Shown here: positions 31,785 to 34,114 of the stretch, piece by piece
Position numbering within the stretch: the first letter of the stretch is position 1
Layout of the letters: each line of letters begins with the position of its first letter
Origin: Firmicutes bacterium UBA4981
GTDB taxonomy: Bacteria > Bacillota > SHA-98 > UBA4971
Assembly (NCBI GenBank): GCA_002398515.1
Contig: DGZL01000050.1
Span: forward strand, 1 to 34,114
DNA: 34,114 nucleotides
Reading direction: 5' to 3'
Position numbers and translations under genes: made by a program
Notes under the pieces: model-generated
What the model was told of the DNA's origin: nothing
What the model saw: only the letters and a program-made list of their open reading frames with translations
Database searches by the model: none

Positions 31785-32256
31785 AGATTCCCTTCCCTCC
31801 CGCCTTGTCCGAACCAGGATCGATAATACGCTTTCTTGCCATGCTCACAAGGTTTCTGCTGTCTTGGTAAGTCAACATGTCCAATGCGGACTGCCAGGAG
31901 ACGAACTGGGCACGGGAGATTCCTTCTTCCCTTTGAGGTTCTGTATGCGGGTACACTCCGTCGTCATTTCCGACAGGTGCTCCCGCATACCAGTACACAG
32001 TCTTGTCTACAAGCTCACCGGTGACATCTGACACGTATGTGTAGTCAGTTGCACCTAATGAGCACATGATCTCCGCTCTGACCCCGGTCTCCTCCAATAC
32101 CTCCCTTAAAGCAGCTTCAGGAGGAGTCTCAAAAGGTTCTATCTTGCCTTTGGGTAGGACCCATTCACCGAACCGGTTCCGGATCACAAGAACACCGTCA
32201 TTGGCAACGACTACTATACCTGCACTGACTTCACGCTTCCGAGCCTCTCCGCCCAA
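31762..32256 (-). CDS. NUDIX hydrolase
   Basis: This 164-residue protein hydrolyses nucleoside diphosphates linked to another moiety; the exact substrate is unknown. The NUDIX box G-X5-E-X7-REVLEETGV is intact (GKIEPFE to REVLEETGV). The N-terminal SAGIVVV strand and EWVLPKGK are typical of Ap4A-type and MutT-like enzymes. The TTG start lies 6 bases behind GGAGG and overlaps the ileS end by 26 bases. Coupled expression with a tRNA synthetase would fit an Ap4A role, since synthetases make Ap4A, but this is inference. Confidence 0.9.
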   Translation of the reverse strand: MGGEARKREVSAGIVVVANDGVLVIRNRFGEWVLPKGKIEPFETPPEAALREVLEETGVRAEIMCSLGATDYTYVSDVTGELVDKTVYWYAGAPVGNDDGVYPHTEPQREEGISRAQFVSWQSALDMLTYQDSRNLVSMARKRIIDPGSDKAGGKGIYEIRHDK

Positions 32257-34114
32257 ATCCGTCCTCCTCTTTACGGCCTACGCTGATTACCGTAAGGTGG
32301 CCATTTAGGTCCCACTCGCGACTATGCTCGCCTACGGGTTTAGCGAGTCCGGCCTCCCCGCCGTATACGAGATCCCTGGAAAGGGTTTCCTCCATGATAT
32401 AGTCCTTGTGGAGCATACACGCCTTTTCTACCTCGCTGTCAGACCAGAACACCGTAACAATCCTGTCCTCAACATTAAAGTCAGCTTCCTTGCGCATTGT
32501 CTGGATCTTATTTACCATTTCTCTGGCAAGGCCCTCCATGACTAACTCAGGAGACAGGGCAGTGCGTAGAGCGCATGTTGCGTCTCCCTCACTTTCAATG
32601 GCAAAGCCTTCCTGCTCCACAGTGTCAACAACCAGTTCCTCAGCAAGGACAGATACAGTCTCTTTCCCGCAAGGAACGTCCACGCTTCCCTCATCTTCAA
32701 GCTTAGTCACGATTTCCCTGGGATTCAAGCTCTCTATCCCGGCTACAACATGTCTCATTAGTTTGCCGTATTTTGGCCCCAGGAGGTCAAATCTGGGTTT
32801 TACTCTATAGTCCACAAACTCGCTGACATTCTCAGCAACGCGAATGGATTTGACATTCAGTTCCTCCTTAATAATCGTCGCCAGCGCTTGTACAGCCTTT
32901 TGATCCCTGGGATCTTGAAGAACAGCCACCATTTCACTGAGGGGTTGCCTGATTTTGATGTTAACCTTATTCCTGGCAGCCCTGCCCAAAGTCACAAGCT
33001 TCCTTGCAACTGCCATGTCCCGCTCCAGTTCAGGATCGACCAGATTCTTGTTGCAGACAGGGTACTCGCAAAGGTGAACGCTTTCAGGGGCGTCGTTTCC
33101 CCTTTCACCCTCGAGATTCCTGTATATCTCCTCTGCTATGAAAGGAGTAAACGGGGCAAGCAACTTCGAAAGACCTACAAGTATCTCGTGTAACGTAAGA
33201 TACGCAGCAATTTTATCCTGAGTCATTTCTGCGCCCCAGTAACGCCGTCTGGATCGTCTTACGTACCAGTTGCTCAAGTCATCTGTAAATTCTTCTATGG
33301 CCCTGGCTGCAGGTGTAATACTGTAGGCCTCAAGCTCAGTCTGTACAGTGTTTACGAGGCCGTTGAACCGGGAGATGATCCACTTATCCAGAATCCCTCT
33401 CTCTTCCGGCGGTAGCCGGTATTTATCCGGGTCAAACTCGTCTACGTTCGCATAAAGAACATAAAAGGAATATACATTCCACAAAGTCGACAAGAATCTC
33501 CGCTGGGATTCACTTATCGCTTCAAGGTAAAAGCGCGTTGGGTTCCAGGGAGGATTGACGGTATAGAGGTACCAACGAAATGCGTCAGCCCCATATGTGT
33601 TGAACACCTCCCACGTATCCACCACGTTTCCCTTCCTCTTGCTCATTTTTAAGCCTTCGGCGTCCAGCACATGCCCTAGCACAAGGACGTTTTTATACGG
33701 AGGCTCGTCGAAAAGAAGAGTTGAGATAACAAGCAGGGTATAGAACCATCCACGGGTCTGGTCTATAGCCTCACTGATGAAATCCGCCGGGAAATTGCTC
33801 TTGAATTTATCATCGTTTTCCATAGGATAATGCCACTGGGCAAAGGGCATAGACCCAGAGTCAAACCATGCATCTATGACCTCTTTGGTTCTTCTCATAG
33901 AGCCGCCGCACTTCGGGCATGCGAGACGTGCCTTATCTATATACGGCCTGTGGAGCTCAAGTCTTTCGGGAAGCTCGATAGCCCTTTCCTTAAGCTCTTC
34001 GATGCTGCCTACGCAATGGGTTTCGCCACACTCTTCGCATATCCAAATGGGAAGGGGCGTGCCCCAATAACGTTCTCTGCTGACTGCCCAATCAATCACG
34101 TTTTCCAGGAAGTT
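32231..34114 (-). CDS. ileS: Isoleucyl-tRNA synthetase, 3' part
   Basis: This is the C-terminal 627 residues of a class I synthetase that charges tRNA-Ile; the N-terminal third with the HIGH motif lies beyond the right edge, and the frame stays open to the last base. WAVSRERYWGTPLP opens the visible part, then CEEC and CPKC cysteine pairs, ISEAIDQTRGWFYTL and the catalytic loop KMSKRKGN near 33640. The anticodon-binding domain follows (about residues 240-400), then a C-terminal domain. KMSKRKGN and this domain order resemble the type 2 (eukaryote-like) IleRS, which often resists mupirocin; this assignment is inference. It is the first visible gene of the ileS-NUDIX-yfcE operon. Confidence 0.95.
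   Translation of the reverse strand, partial: NFLENVIDWAVSRERYWGTPLPIWICEECGETHCVGSIEELKERAIELPERLELHRPYIDKARLACPKCGGSMRRTKEVIDAWFDSGSMPFAQWHYPMENDDKFKSNFPADFISEAIDQTRGWFYTLLVISTLLFDEPPYKNVLVLGHVLDAEGLKMSKRKGNVVDTWEVFNTYGADAFRWYLYTVNPPWNPTRFYLEAISESQRRFLSTLWNVYSFYVLYANVDEFDPDKYRLPPEERGILDKWIISRFNGLVNTVQTELEAYSITPAARAIEEFTDDLSNWYVRRSRRRYWGAEMTQDKIAAYLTLHEILVGLSKLLAPFTPFIAEEIYRNLEGERGNDAPESVHLCEYPVCNKNLVDPELERDMAVARKLVTLGRAARNKVNIKIRQPLSEMVAVLQDPRDQKAVQALATIIKEELNVKSIRVAENVSEFVDYRVKPRFDLLGPKYGKLMRHVVAGIESLNPREIVTKLEDEGSVDVPCGKETVSVLAEELVVDTVEQEGFAIESEGDATCALRTALSPELVMEGLAREMVNKIQTMRKEADFNVEDRIVTVFWSDSEVEKACMLHKDYIMEETLSRDLVYGGEAGLAKPVGEHSREWDLNGHLTVISVGRKEEDGFGRRGSEA

Noticed and set aside
1..34114. 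CRISPR array, insertion sequence, prophage or integrated element
   Set aside because: No spaced repeats, transposase, integrase or phage gene is seen, and the gene content is core throughout.

Overview
The window is chromosomal core sequence from an endospore-forming, Gram-positive Firmicute, most likely of the Clostridia type. The evidence is the gene order (ileS; rpmB/yloU/fakA; rsmD-coaD-ylbJ-ylbL-yceD-rpmF; fapR-plsX-fabHDG-acpP-fabF-rnc; smc-ftsY-ffh-rpsP-khpA-rimM-trmD-rplS-lepB-rbgA-rnhB-yraN-comM), the sporulation genes spoVS and ylbJ, the FapR regulator, and the four-cysteine forms of L28 and L32. Species cannot be named from this. There is no prophage, insertion sequence, CRISPR array, tRNA or rRNA. 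Almost everything lies on the minus strand and reads right to left; only ylbJ and rpmB are on the plus strand.

Right end (34114 to 30112): the 3' part of ileS overlaps a NUDIX hydrolase gene, which overlaps a YfcE-type phosphodiesterase gene. A lineage-specific secreted protein with a bacterial Ig-like domain follows. Next, rpmB (plus) and yloU-fakA (minus) diverge from two back-to-back promoters whose -10 elements overlap. After fakA comes rsmD, then coaD and a small coiled-coil protein. The recG gene often found between fakA and rsmD is absent; a 271-base gap with a perfect hairpin is there instead.

Middle (25607 to 14439): ylbJ converges on the coiled-coil gene. Divergent from ylbJ are a YlbL-type PDZ/Lon-like protease, a LysM cell-wall protein, and yceD-rpmF, which has its own strong promoter and ends at an intrinsic terminator. 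The fatty-acid/phospholipid operon fapR-plsX-fabH-fabD-fabG-acpP-fabF-rnc follows, headed by a promoter directly abutted by a 17-base FapR-type operator. This suggests classical malonyl-CoA-responsive autoregulation.

Insertion of interest (14438 to 12771): between rnc and smc, which are normally adjacent, lie spoVS, with a good sigma-H-type promoter, and a sigma-H-family sigma factor gene, followed by a 365-base leader in front of smc. This is the least expected part of the window and links sporulation control to the chromosome-organisation operon.

Left end (12770 to 125): smc-ftsY, then ffh with its own near-consensus promoter, then a tightly overlapped translation/secretion operon down to rnhB, yraN and comM. 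Frequent UUG starts, a divergent acyl carrier protein motif (DSA instead of DSL), a non-canonical SMC signature motif (LSTGE), an RbgA G4 motif of AKQD, and a cysteine-rich N-terminal extension on signal peptidase are the main protein-level oddities.
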